A DNA stretch of 7,914 bases, from assembly GCA_023441125.1 (NCBI GenBank), contig JAEZQV010000404.1, positions 1 to 7,914 of the forward strand, written 5' to 3'. The notes beneath the pieces are model-generated. The model did no database searches. It worked only from the letters and a program-made list of their open reading frames with translations, and was not told where the DNA came from. Numbering within the stretch: position 1 is the stretch's first letter; each line of letters opens with the position of its first letter. The DNA is from Bacillota bacterium. GTDB taxonomy: Bacteria > Bacillota_C > Negativicutes > Sporomusales > Sporomusaceae. Shown here piece after piece: positions 1-6,960 of this stretch. The translations under genes and the position numbers were made by a program.

Positions 1-45
1 TCCGTGTCGCTCTCGCTCCTAAAAACTTAGCTCTCTGCTTATAAA

Positions 46-131
46 TGGTGCGGTCGAGTGGATTTGAACCACCACGAGGTTGCCCCCACTAGCTCCTGAG
101 GCTAGCGCGTCTGCCGTTCCGCCACGACCGC
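46..131 (-). tRNA. tRNA-Leu (anticodon CAG), downstream copy
   Basis: Read on the minus strand this folds as a class II tRNA. The acceptor stem is GCGGTCG/CGACCGC (131-125 with 56-50), with discriminator A at 49 and an encoded CCA at 48-46. The anticodon stem CTAGC/GCTAG encloses the loop CTCAGGA, giving anticodon CAG (98-96), which reads the leucine codon CUG. A long variable arm (about 14 bases) and a T arm with loop TTCAAAT follow, as expected for tRNA-Leu. The mature length is 86 with CCA. The gene is identical base for base to the copy at 348-433. It has its own promoter at 156-185. No convincing terminator follows; a run of five T on the minus strand (25-21) is preceded only by a 3-base-pair stem. 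Confidence 0.97.
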
Positions 132-155
132 ATGTTATGTTATTTACCAATAGCA

Positions 156-185
156 ATTATACGCTAAATATCCCGGCTTCGTCAA
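156..185 (-). promoter_or_regulatory. Promoter of the downstream tRNA-Leu
   Basis: On the minus strand TTGACG (185-180) and TATAAT (161-156) are separated by 18 bases, a near-consensus sigma-A promoter. The tRNA 5' end is 25 bases below the -10 box, which leaves a short leader. This promoter does not resemble that of the upstream copy outside the two boxes, so the two tRNA genes appear to be transcribed independently. Confidence 0.8.
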
Positions 186-243
186 GTATAATGTTACAGG
201 TTTGCGAGTTTTGCGGGACATTAGGTGTTGCTTTTTTTAGGAG

Positions 244-290
244 GTTCTTCGCTCCGCTCAGAACTAAGCGATTCACTCATATTCCCGCTT
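244..290. repeat. Inverted repeats in the spacer between the tRNA genes
   Basis: The 216-base spacer between the two tRNA genes (132-347) has no plausible gene. Besides the promoter at 156-185 it holds two small inverted repeats side by side: GTTCT/AGAAC (244-248 with 260-264, loop of 11) and AAGCG/CGCTT (266-270 with 286-290). A tandem 8-mer TCTGCTTA lies at 319-334. Its purine/pyrimidine-biased CGCT and GCGA strings look like an interspersed intergenic repeat rather than coding DNA. Neither hairpin is followed by a T run in either direction, so they are not standard terminators. Whether this sequence occurs elsewhere in the genome cannot be seen here. Confidence 0.4.
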
Positions 291-347
291 CGCTTTTCAG
301 CTCGCGACAATATGGTTCTCTGCTTATCTGCTTATTTTAGCTTAAGG

Positions 348-433
348 TGGTGCGGTCGAGTGGATTTGAACCACCACGAGGTTGCCCCCACTAGCTCCTG
401 AGGCTAGCGCGTCTGCCGTTCCGCCACGACCGC
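348..433 (-). tRNA. tRNA-Leu (anticodon CAG), upstream copy
   Basis: This copy is identical over all 86 positions to the gene at 46-131. It has the acceptor stem GCGGTCG/CGACCGC, anticodon CAG at 400-398, a long variable arm, a T loop TTCAAAT, discriminator A at 351 and an encoded CCA at 350-348. It charges with leucine and decodes CUG. The 5' flank differs from the other copy apart from the -35 box. The 3' flank shares only the string ATAAGCAGAGA (minus strand). It begins 77 bases after the stop codon of the substrate-binding protein gene and has a promoter of its own at 467-495. Confidence 0.97.
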
Positions 434-466
434 ATATACTTATGTCACGCTTACGCAACATAATGT

Positions 467-495
467 ATATTATCATAACATTAGCTAATCGTCAA
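467..495 (-). promoter_or_regulatory. Promoter of the upstream tRNA-Leu, with overlapping palindrome
   Basis: On the minus strand TTGACG (495-490) and TAATAT (472-467) are exactly 17 bases apart, a strong sigma-A type promoter that would start transcription near 460 and give a leader of about 26 bases. A perfect 6-base-pair inverted repeat, TTAGCT/AGCTAA with an 8-base loop (500-481), covers the whole -35 box. A second imperfect hairpin, TTATGT/ACATAA (463-440), lies over the start region. The first repeat may be a protein site or chance; no T run follows it, so it is not a terminator for the gene upstream. Confidence 0.8.
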
Positions 496-510
496 GCTAA
501 ATCTTTCAAG

Positions 511-2145
511 TTATTTACTGGCGGTAAAGCCCCATTGCCATACGTTCCAGAGGTTGCCCGCCGGTACGGAGTTCGGCTGGTAATTGGCTACCGATATTTT
601 TACCGCGTCAATATTACCCCGGAAGTATAATGGTACGACCGGACAATCTTCCCGGATCAGGTCCTGAATGCGAAAATAGATATCTTTTCTGGCGGCAACA
701 TCGACGGTTTTGGCACCAAGGTCCGCCAATTTATCAACTTCCGGATTGCGCCAGCCCGGATAATTCTGCCCGTCAAAGGCATTGGCCGGACTGGGAATTT
801 TGCGGGAATGCCACAGGTTTTTATTATCAGGATCAACCCCGGCTACCCAGGCGTATATGGCTGTTTCAAAGCGTCTGCTCTTTAAAATCTCACTGAAAAA
901 CTGAGTTGCTTCCACCGGTCGCACTTCTACTGCAATACCGGCCTCTTTTAGCTGCTCGGCAATCTTCTGGGCCGTCTGTTCCCGTTGCTTATTGCCGGTT
1001 GGAACGGTAAGTGAAAAGGCCAGTTTTTTATTATCCTTCATCATGATTCCATCCGGACCCGGTACCCAACCGGCCTGCGTCAACAGTTCACGCGCCGCAT
1101 TAAGATCCCTGGCCGGTGGCTGCTGCATGGGATTGTAAGCCCACGATAACGGGGACTGGTCACCGTAAGCAGGACTGGCGGCACCTTTGAGCACATTACC
1201 CACAATCGCCTGACGGTCGATGGCACTGGCAATGGCTTTACGTACACGCACATCCTGAAACAAAGTATTGTCAAGATTAAAATCCATGTGCTCCCACACC
1301 ATGGTGGGTGAAATTACAGTGCGGATACCGTCAATTGCCTTTATCTGCTCCAAAAATGAAAAAGCGATATTACCGACAATGTCGAGTTCGCCTGATTTCA
1401 GTTGCGTTAGCAGCAAACTGGCATCAGGGATGATTTTATAGACTATGCCGTCCAGGACCGGCTTTCCCCGGTAATAGTTGGGATTGGCCTCAAGCACAAT
1501 AGCTTCCGCAACCTGCCAGTTCTTAAATTTAAAGGGGCCGGTGCCTATCGGCGCCCGGTTAAAGGCAGCTTTATTAACATCGCCGCTATTGTCCAGCTTA
1601 TGTTTGGGTAAAATCGTGGAAAACAGGGTCAGATAGGGTGCGTAGTACTCTTTAAAGGTAATAACAACCGTATAGGGGTCCGGCGTGTCAACGGCGCTGA
1701 TCCGATCATACCCTTCCCGTGATACCACATTTACTTTACGGTTCATAATAAGCTGCCAGGTAAACTTGACATCTTCCGCTGTAAAGGGTATACCGTCATG
1801 CCAGGTTACTCCCTGCCGCAAATGATAGGTGACTTTAAGACCGTCGGGTGATACTCCGCCGTTGGCCGACGTTGGCACAGCCACTGCCAGATCGGGAAGC
1901 CACTCTCCTTTTTCACCGGTAATGACCAGACCGCTAAAAACCATTCTGCCAACTTCAGCCGTTGCCAGCAGATCGGAAAGAAGCGGATTGAGGGTATTGG
2001 GCTCTTGTAAACTGCCATATTTGAGCTGTCCTCCCTGCTGAATCGCCGCCTTCTTTTTGTCTGGCGGCGCAGTTTCATCCTTTGAGCTGCAGCCTGCAAT
2101 AAAAGCAGTCAGGAGCACCAAACAAAGTATTATTAACTTGCGCAT
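511..2145 (-). CDS. Peptide-type ABC transporter substrate-binding lipoprotein (SBP family 5)
   Basis: The 544-residue product has a lipoprotein signal: a basic start (MRK), a hydrophobic stretch to about residue 17, and the lipobox AFIAGC with the lipidated cysteine at 19, so it should sit on the outer face of the membrane. The mature part has the layout of the DppA/OppA/NikA family: the opening GGQLKYG (38-44), the family stretch from about 103 to 130 with LRQGVTWHDG and FTAEDVKFTW, and PIGTGPFKF (199-207). The length is normal for the family. Such proteins bind oligopeptides, dipeptides, nickel chelates or other small ligands and deliver them to an ABC importer. The ligand cannot be told from sequence. 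No permease or ATPase gene is next to it, so it is an orphan binding protein and last gene of the polA operon, 32 bases after the transglycosylase. The stop is TAA. Confidence 0.93.
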   Translation of the reverse strand: MRKLIILCLVLLTAFIAGCSSKDETAPPDKKKAAIQQGGQLKYGSLQEPNTLNPLLSDLLATAEVGRMVFSGLVITGEKGEWLPDLAVAVPTSANGGVSPDGLKVTYHLRQGVTWHDGIPFTAEDVKFTWQLIMNRKVNVVSREGYDRISAVDTPDPYTVVITFKEYYAPYLTLFSTILPKHKLDNSGDVNKAAFNRAPIGTGPFKFKNWQVAEAIVLEANPNYYRGKPVLDGIVYKIIPDASLLLTQLKSGELDIVGNIAFSFLEQIKAIDGIRTVISPTMVWEHMDFNLDNTLFQDVRVRKAIASAIDRQAIVGNVLKGAASPAYGDQSPLSWAYNPMQQPPARDLNAARELLTQAGWVPGPDGIMMKDNKKLAFSLTVPTGNKQREQTAQKIAEQLKEAGIAVEVRPVEATQFFSEILKSRRFETAIYAWVAGVDPDNKNLWHSRKIPSPANAFDGQNYPGWRNPEVDKLADLGAKTVDVAARKDIYFRIQDLIREDCPVVPLYFRGNIDAVKISVANYQPNSVPAGNLWNVWQWGFTASK

Positions 2146-2157
2146 GTATCGTAAATT

Positions 2158-2163
2158 CTCCTC
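2158..2163 (-). promoter_or_regulatory. Ribosome binding site of the substrate-binding protein, long spacing
   Basis: GAGGAG on the minus strand stands 12 bases before the ATG at 2145, longer than the 7 to 8 bases seen for the other genes of this operon. No other in-frame start lies closer, and the signal peptide begins properly at this ATG, so the start is kept. Translation may be weaker than for its neighbours. Confidence 0.6.
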
Positions 2164-2177
2164 GTTGCCTATTGTAA

Positions 2178-2747
2178 TTATCTCCCGTACAATTCCTGAT
2201 AGCGCTTCTTATTATACAGCACTTTTTCAACATATTCCTTAGTTTCCCGAAACGGAATCTGTTCAACTTCAGCAAAATCGGCCGACCAACCATATCGCTG
2301 CATCCATTGTTTAACATTTCCCCTGCCGCCGTTATAAGCTGCTAAGATCAGCACCTCATTACCGGCAAATTCTTTGTTTAAAGAGGCCAGGTACCAGGTT
2401 CCAAACCGGATGTTGATGTCCGGGTCCAGCAGTTCTGCTGTAGTAAATTCCTTATGGTTTGTCTGCTCGGCAATCCAGTGTCCCGTCTCAGGCATAATCT
2501 GCATTAAGCCCAGTGCGCCTTTGGGCGAGCGGGCTTCACTGATAAATTTACTCTCAGCTCTAATGACTCCGGCAACCAGATAGGGGTCTAGATCACGTTC
2601 TAATGCATAGGTATATATCGCTTCCTGATATAAAAACGGATATACATATTTTTTTTGAAACCAATCACTGTTGAATATATTATAAATCCCAGTGGCAGAT
2701 AACAAAAGACCGATGATCAGGACTTTCAACCAAGTCCAGATACGCAA
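2178..2747 (-). CDS. Membrane-anchored Slt-type lytic transglycosylase
   Basis: The 189-residue protein cleaves the MurNAc-GlcNAc bond of peptidoglycan to leave 1,6-anhydro ends, judged by family. An N-terminal hydrophobic segment (about 7-24) without a lipobox should anchor it to the membrane with the enzyme outside. The SLT domain fills residues 45 to 180. It has the catalytic glutamate E65 in VIRAESKF, then SPKGALGLMQIMP (74-86), the LLDPDINIRFGTWYL block (106-120), AAYNGG (136-141) and the late motif IPFRETKEYVEKV (164-176). All the expected motifs are present. The start is TTG, chosen because GGAGTG lies 8 bases before it and the reading frame just upstream is closed. It follows coaE by 62 bases, the widest gap in the operon. 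The same kind of small transglycosylase follows coaE in many Clostridia and Negativicutes (from memory). Possible roles are wall turnover, sporulation or germination; the sequence does not decide. Confidence 0.93.
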   Translation of the reverse strand: MRIWTWLKVLIIGLLLSATGIYNIFNSDWFQKKYVYPFLYQEAIYTYALERDLDPYLVAGVIRAESKFISEARSPKGALGLMQIMPETGHWIAEQTNHKEFTTAELLDPDINIRFGTWYLASLNKEFAGNEVLILAAYNGGRGNVKQWMQRYGWSADFAEVEQIPFRETKEYVEKVLYNKKRYQELYGR

Positions 2748-2753
2748 TTATAT

Positions 2754-2759
2754 CACTCC
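2754..2759 (-). promoter_or_regulatory. Ribosome binding site fixing the TTG start of the transglycosylase
   Basis: GGAGTG on the minus strand lies with its GGAG 8 bases before the TTG at 2747-2745. A GTG inside the site is followed by a stop two codons later in its frame, so the TTG is the only workable start for the full membrane anchor. Confidence 0.7.
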
Positions 2760-2809
2760 GTTATAAAATTCACTGTATAAACTATGTTTAGCTGATAGAA
2801 AAAATACCG

Positions 2810-3421
2810 CTATTTATATTGCGAGGTTACAGCACTCAGGGTGTTCCAGGCCCGAATTACCTGCTTACGGGTCTGTTCTTGCGAGGCGCTGTTATCAATG
2901 ACTACATCGGCATATTTAAGTTTTTCCGCTAAAGAAAGCTGGGCATTTATTCTGGCCATGGCGTCCTCATAACTAATGTTATCCCGTAGCATAAGCCTGT
3001 CAAGTTGAGTCTGTTCATCCACAAAAACAACCCACACAACATCCACTTTATTCTGCCAGCCCGCTTCAATCAATAGCGGCGCATCCAGAACAACGCTTGC
3101 GCAACCGCGCCATTTAGCATTGTTAATAACAGCCATTACTTCCGCTTCAATACGCGGGTGGGTAATTCGCTCTAATACGGCACGGGCCTGACTGTCGGCA
3201 AAGACGATTTGGCCCAGACATTTACGGTTGATTTGACTGTCGGCATCCAGAATTTCTTTGCCAAATCTGTCGACGATCTCCTGCCATGCAGGTTTGCCGG
3301 GAAGCGTAACTTCCCGTGAAAGCTTGTCGGTATCAATAATCAATGCTCCTAGCGCGCTGAGCATATCGCTCACCATGCTTTTGCCACTGGCAATACCACC
3401 TGTCAGTCCAACCACAACCAT
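2810..3421 (-). CDS. coaE: Dephospho-CoA kinase
   Basis: The 203-residue enzyme phosphorylates the ribose 3' hydroxyl of dephospho-CoA with ATP, the last step of coenzyme A synthesis, in the cytoplasm. It has a P-loop GGIASGKS (8-15) directly after the start, the DTD acid motif (30-32) that serves catalysis and substrate contact, HPR (88-90), LDAPLLIEAG (112-121) as the substrate-pocket strand, and the lid and C-terminal pattern with RLMLRD, EDAMARINAQ and EKLKYADVVIDN (142-177). The length is typical. The ATG at 3421 has GGAGG 8 bases before it, a site lying just beyond the mutM stop, with only 15 bases between the genes. The stop is TAG. coaE next to mutM and polA is a widely kept order in Firmicutes-type genomes. 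The link is presumably shared transcription, not a shared pathway. Confidence 0.97.
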   Translation of the reverse strand: MVVVGLTGGIASGKSMVSDMLSALGALIIDTDKLSREVTLPGKPAWQEIVDRFGKEILDADSQINRKCLGQIVFADSQARAVLERITHPRIEAEVMAVINNAKWRGCASVVLDAPLLIEAGWQNKVDVVWVVFVDEQTQLDRLMLRDNISYEDAMARINAQLSLAEKLKYADVVIDNSASQEQTRKQVIRAWNTLSAVTSQYK

Positions 3422-3436
3422 ATATCGATCCTCCGG

Positions 3437-4261
3437 TTATTTTTGGCAATTGGGGCAATAGTGCGTGCCACGCCCGGCTACCTCTTTGCGGGCAATGATG
3501 GCGCCGCAGCGCTGACAAGGCTGATTGGCCCGCCCATATACCTGCAGGTGGTGTTGATGGCTGCCGCTTTGCCCCCTGCCGTCGCGGTAATCCCGGAACG
3601 TTGTGCCGCCATGGGCAATTCCGTCGGCAATAACCTGATTAACCGCCTGGAAAAGGTATTTTACTTCCGTTTTATTAATGCTGTTGGCCCGTCTTTCCGG
3701 GTCAATACCGGCAATAGCCAGCGCTTCATCTACATATATATTGCCAAGTCCGCCGATGAGCTTTTGATTGAGCAGTATGGATTTAATGGTAGCCTGCCGT
3801 TTGCTTAGCATATCGGCGAAATATTCCTGCGTAAACTCGTCCGACAGCGGCTCAGGCCCCATTGTGGCCAACCCGGCAATTCGCCACAATTCATTCTGCG
3901 GCATTAGATATAGTGTTCCCAAAGTACGGGGATCGGCGTACACCAAAGCGTCGCCGTTATCAAACCGGAATACGATATGGGTAAATTTATCAAAGGCAGT
4001 ACCCGGCGTAACATAATATATACGCCCGGTCATCCGCAGGTGAATGATAAACACAAGTTGGTTGTCGAGATAAAAAAGCAGATATTTGCCCCGCCGGTCC
4101 AGTCTTACAATTTCCCGCTCGGTAATCATCGCCTGAAATTCCGCAGCGGTCGGCCACTTAATCAGGCGGGACAAGCCTATGTCGACGCGGGCAATTTTTC
4201 GCCCCTCTACTCTGCCGCTTAAAGTCCGGCGGATTGTTTCCACTTCAGGCATTTCCGGCAT
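3437..4261 (-). CDS. mutM: Formamidopyrimidine-DNA glycosylase (Fpg/MutM)
   Basis: The 274-residue bifunctional repair enzyme removes oxidised purines such as 8-oxoguanine and FapyG and nicks the abasic site by beta,delta-elimination. After Met removal the chain starts with the catalytic proline P2 followed by E3 (MPEMPEVET). Further marks are the lysine K59 in DRRGKY, HLRMTGR (74-80), the DNA-binding helix-two-turn-helix around LIGGLGNIYVDEALA (168-182) with N174, and the C-terminal zinc finger with C249, C252, C269 and C272 and the arginine R264 inside it. Nothing is missing. A second ATG at codon 4 would lose P2 and E3 but make a similar MPEVET start; the family pattern and AAGGGG 7 bases before the first ATG favour the first. 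It starts 14 bases after the polA stop, whose TAA runs into this ribosome site, so the two are likely translated together. Confidence 0.97.
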   Translation of the reverse strand: MPEMPEVETIRRTLSGRVEGRKIARVDIGLSRLIKWPTAAEFQAMITEREIVRLDRRGKYLLFYLDNQLVFIIHLRMTGRIYYVTPGTAFDKFTHIVFRFDNGDALVYADPRTLGTLYLMPQNELWRIAGLATMGPEPLSDEFTQEYFADMLSKRQATIKSILLNQKLIGGLGNIYVDEALAIAGIDPERRANSINKTEVKYLFQAVNQVIADGIAHGGTTFRDYRDGRGQSGSHQHHLQVYGRANQPCQRCGAIIARKEVAGRGTHYCPNCQK

Positions 4262-4275
4262 AACTGCACCCCTTT

Positions 4276-6918
4276 TTATTTAGCTTCCGCCCAATTACCG
4301 CCAGTCTTTACTTCGGCTAACAGCGGCACATTCAGTTCCACAGCCTGTTCCATAGCCTGTTTGACAAGCGTCGCAACAATTGCCAGCTCATCAGCCGTTA
4401 CCTCCAGCACCAATTCGTCATGCACCTGCAATAGCAGCCTGCTGCGCAGGCCGTTCGTCGTCAGCGCGTCGTAAACCCGGTTCATGGCAATTTTAATGAT
4501 ATCGGCTGCAGCACCCTGAATCGGCGTGTTCATCGCCGTACGTTCAGCAAAGGACCGTTGATTGAAATTACTGCTATTAATATCAGGCAGATGCCGCCGC
4601 CTGCCAAACAGGGTTGTTACATACCCTTCCCGGTGAGCACTGGCGACAACTTCATCGATATACCGTTTCACACCTTGATATTTGGCAAAGTAACTGTCAA
4701 TATAAAGCCCGGCTTCCTTACGGCTGACGCCGATATCCCGTGCCAGACCATAATCACTGATCCCGTATACAATACCAAAATTCACAGCCTTGGCGCGGGC
4801 CCGCATTTCCGCCGTGACATCTGCCATAGTTACACCGAAAACTTCAGCCGCCGTCCGGGTATGAATATCCTGATTGTGGCGGAAAGCATCCAGCAGACTG
4901 GCATCACCGGCCATGTGGGCCAGTACTCTAAGTTCAATTTGTGAATAATCGGCCGACATAATATATTGATACCCTTCACCGGGAACAAATAATTCCCGGA
5001 TTCTCCGGCCAATATCTGAACGGATGGGAATATTCTGCAGGTTAGGCTCCGAGCTGCTCAGCCGGCCTGTGGCCGTAACCATTTGATTAAATGTGGTGTG
5101 AATGCGGCCTGATTCAGGATGGATTAGACCTTCCAGGCCGTCGAGATAAGTTGACTTCAGTTTGGTAAGCAGACGGTATTCCAATAATTTATCAATCAAC
5201 GGATGCTCACCGGCCAGTTTTTCCAATACCTCTGCGTCAGTAGAGTAACCGGTTTTGGTTTTTTTAATAATCGGCAGCTTTAATTTTTCGAATAAAATTA
5301 CTCCTAATTGCTTGGTTGAGTTAACATTGAATTCTTCGCCGGCCAAACCATAGATTTCACTGACCAGTTGCTCGACTTTGCCGGCGATATCGATTGCCAT
5401 CTCTTGTAAATACCTTTTATCAACCTTGATGCCGGTGACCTCCATCGCGGACAAAACTTTGATCAGCGGCATTTCAATCTGCTCAAACAACTTATCAAGC
5501 TCACTCTTCGCCAATTGTGCCATCAGCGCTTCCCTTAATTGACCGGTGAGCGCACTGGCCCAGCAGGCAAATTCCGGTCTGGCGGTAAACTGTTTATCCC
5601 CCTCCGGCAGGGAAACGGCTTGGCCTAAATATTTTTCTGACAAAACAGCCAGCGGATAAGCCGCAGCCGTAGGTTCAAGCAAATAAGCGGCAACCAGAAT
5701 ATCGGTTATTGTTGTTCCGACCGACCTGCCCTGGAGCCGGCAGGCATTGTACAGTTTCTTAGAATCATAGGTTATTAGCGTAATATTATTATCGGCCAGT
5801 AAAGCAAATACTGCGTCCCAGCCCTCGGCCTCTGCCGGAATATAAACCGTTTTATCGGCACAGGTTACAGCCAGGCCCAATACGGCGGCTAAAGGAGAAT
5901 GACCTGCCGACAACAGGTAACAGCTTATGGCGCCTACTCGTCTGGCTTCGGCGTGCAGAGCGGCAATCTCAGCCGTACTGCCGGCAATAACCGGCGGTTT
6001 AAGCAGTAACTGTGCCTGCTTGCCTTCTGCTAATACCGGCTCGCCGCTCCCCGGAAATAAAGTATCTACTTTACTCAACATGGTTTTAAATTCAAACTTG
6101 GCAAATAGTTCTTTGATAGCCTGTCTCTCAGGCTGAATGCCAAATTTCTCCGGAATAAACTCAAGCGCCATATCGCGTACAATGGTGGCCAGTTTTTTGG
6201 ATAAAACGGCCTGTTCACTGTACTGCCGAAGGTTCTCCTGGATTTTTTTGCCGGCTACATTTTCTATATTGGCTAATACATTTTCCAGTGAACCAAATTG
6301 GGCCAGCAGCTTGCCTGCTGTTTTTTCACCAATACCGGGTACGCCGGGGATGTTATCCGAAGTGTCCCCCATCAGACCTTTGAGATCGATAATTTGCGCG
6401 GGAGCCAAACCATATTTTTCTTTCAGGGCGGCAACATCCACCGGTTCCATTTCCGAAATTCCTTTGCGGGTAAGCAAAACCTTGGTATTGGCGCCGATAA
6501 GCTGGAGGGCGTCGCGGTCACCGGTCACAATAAGAACTTCATAGCCCTGCCCGGATGCTTTTTCCGCCAGTGTGCCAATAATATCATCAGCTTCATAGCC
6601 TTGTTCTTCAATTGTATTTATGCCAAATGCCTGCAGCAACTCACGGATTAACGGAAACTGTTCAGAGAGTTCGCCAGGCGTAGACTGACGCTGCGCCTTA
6701 TATTGCTGGTATGTTTCTGTACGAAACGTTACCCGGCCTTTATCAAAAGCCACGGCCAGAAAATCCGGCTTATAGTCGGCAAGCAGCCTTACAAGCATCG
6801 TCGTAAAGCCATAAACAGCATTGGTATACAAACCGCCGGCCGTACGCAGCATTGGCAGCGCGTGAAACGCACGATGCACCAAACTGCTGCCGTCAATAAT
6901 AATAAATCTTTGGGGCAC
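4276..6918 (-). CDS. polA: DNA polymerase I, with inactive proofreading domain
   Basis: The 880-residue enzyme fills gaps and removes RNA primers in repair and lagging-strand synthesis. The 5' nuclease domain (about 1-290) keeps the acidic metal sites: D9, EADD (109-112), GDRD (133-136) and GDTSDNIPGVPGIGEKT (184-200). The middle domain (about 300-475) has the exonuclease fold but not its metal ligands. The place of the usual DTE reads ISCYLL (331-336), and the third motif has CWASALT (452-458) in place of the tyrosine and aspartate motif. Only D385 resembles the second motif. It should thus lack 3'-5' proofreading, as in Bacillus and Thermus. The polymerase domain is intact: TATGRLSSSEPNLQNIP (615-631), motif A D657 in DYSQIE, the O helix with R706, K710, F714 and Y718, and motif C HDE with D834. 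F714 at the sugar-selecting position predicts discrimination against dideoxynucleotides. The start is GTG with AAGGTGG 7 bases before it. It is the first gene of the operon. Confidence 0.98.
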   Translation of the reverse strand: MPQRFIIIDGSSLVHRAFHALPMLRTAGGLYTNAVYGFTTMLVRLLADYKPDFLAVAFDKGRVTFRTETYQQYKAQRQSTPGELSEQFPLIRELLQAFGINTIEEQGYEADDIIGTLAEKASGQGYEVLIVTGDRDALQLIGANTKVLLTRKGISEMEPVDVAALKEKYGLAPAQIIDLKGLMGDTSDNIPGVPGIGEKTAGKLLAQFGSLENVLANIENVAGKKIQENLRQYSEQAVLSKKLATIVRDMALEFIPEKFGIQPERQAIKELFAKFEFKTMLSKVDTLFPGSGEPVLAEGKQAQLLLKPPVIAGSTAEIAALHAEARRVGAISCYLLSAGHSPLAAVLGLAVTCADKTVYIPAEAEGWDAVFALLADNNITLITYDSKKLYNACRLQGRSVGTTITDILVAAYLLEPTAAAYPLAVLSEKYLGQAVSLPEGDKQFTARPEFACWASALTGQLREALMAQLAKSELDKLFEQIEMPLIKVLSAMEVTGIKVDKRYLQEMAIDIAGKVEQLVSEIYGLAGEEFNVNSTKQLGVILFEKLKLPIIKKTKTGYSTDAEVLEKLAGEHPLIDKLLEYRLLTKLKSTYLDGLEGLIHPESGRIHTTFNQMVTATGRLSSSEPNLQNIPIRSDIGRRIRELFVPGEGYQYIMSADYSQIELRVLAHMAGDASLLDAFRHNQDIHTRTAAEVFGVTMADVTAEMRARAKAVNFGIVYGISDYGLARDIGVSRKEAGLYIDSYFAKYQGVKRYIDEVVASAHREGYVTTLFGRRRHLPDINSSNFNQRSFAERTAMNTPIQGAAADIIKIAMNRVYDALTTNGLRSRLLLQVHDELVLEVTADELAIVATLVKQAMEQAVELNVPLLAEVKTGGNWAEAK

Positions 6919-6925
6919 AAGCCCA

Positions 6926-6932
6926 CCACCTT
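6926..6932 (-). promoter_or_regulatory. Ribosome binding site fixing the GTG start of polA
   Basis: AAGGTGG on the minus strand ends 7 bases before the GTG at 6918-6916. The protein then begins MPQRFIIIDGSS, the usual beginning of PolA, so no earlier or later start is needed. Confidence 0.75.
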
Positions 6933-6960
6933 ACATTCCAATTATTGTCCAATCTATTTT

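Noticed and set aside
21..41. Terminator after the downstream tRNA-Leu (AGC/GCT stem before five T)
   Set aside because: Only three base pairs form before the T run, too weak to call a terminator.
232..264. Terminator formed by the GTTCT/AGAAC hairpin and the nearby T7 run
   Set aside because: On the plus strand the T run comes before the hairpin, and on the minus strand the run is of A, so the order is wrong for either direction.
80..630. Plus-strand open frames across the tRNA genes, two of them starting with the same MPPLAPEASASAVPPRPH peptide
   Set aside because: The shared peptide is simply the antisense translation of the identical tRNA-Leu genes; there is no ribosome site and no protein-like continuation.
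434..2747. Separate promoter for the transglycosylase and binding-protein genes in the 62-base gap after coaE
   Set aside because: A TATAAC string is present before the ribosome site, but no -35 box is found at a workable distance.
5927..6651. Longer plus-strand open frames opposite polA (for example 6137-6544 and 6298-6651)
   Set aside because: They lie wholly opposite the well-conserved polA reading frame, lack ribosome sites and show no recognisable domain.
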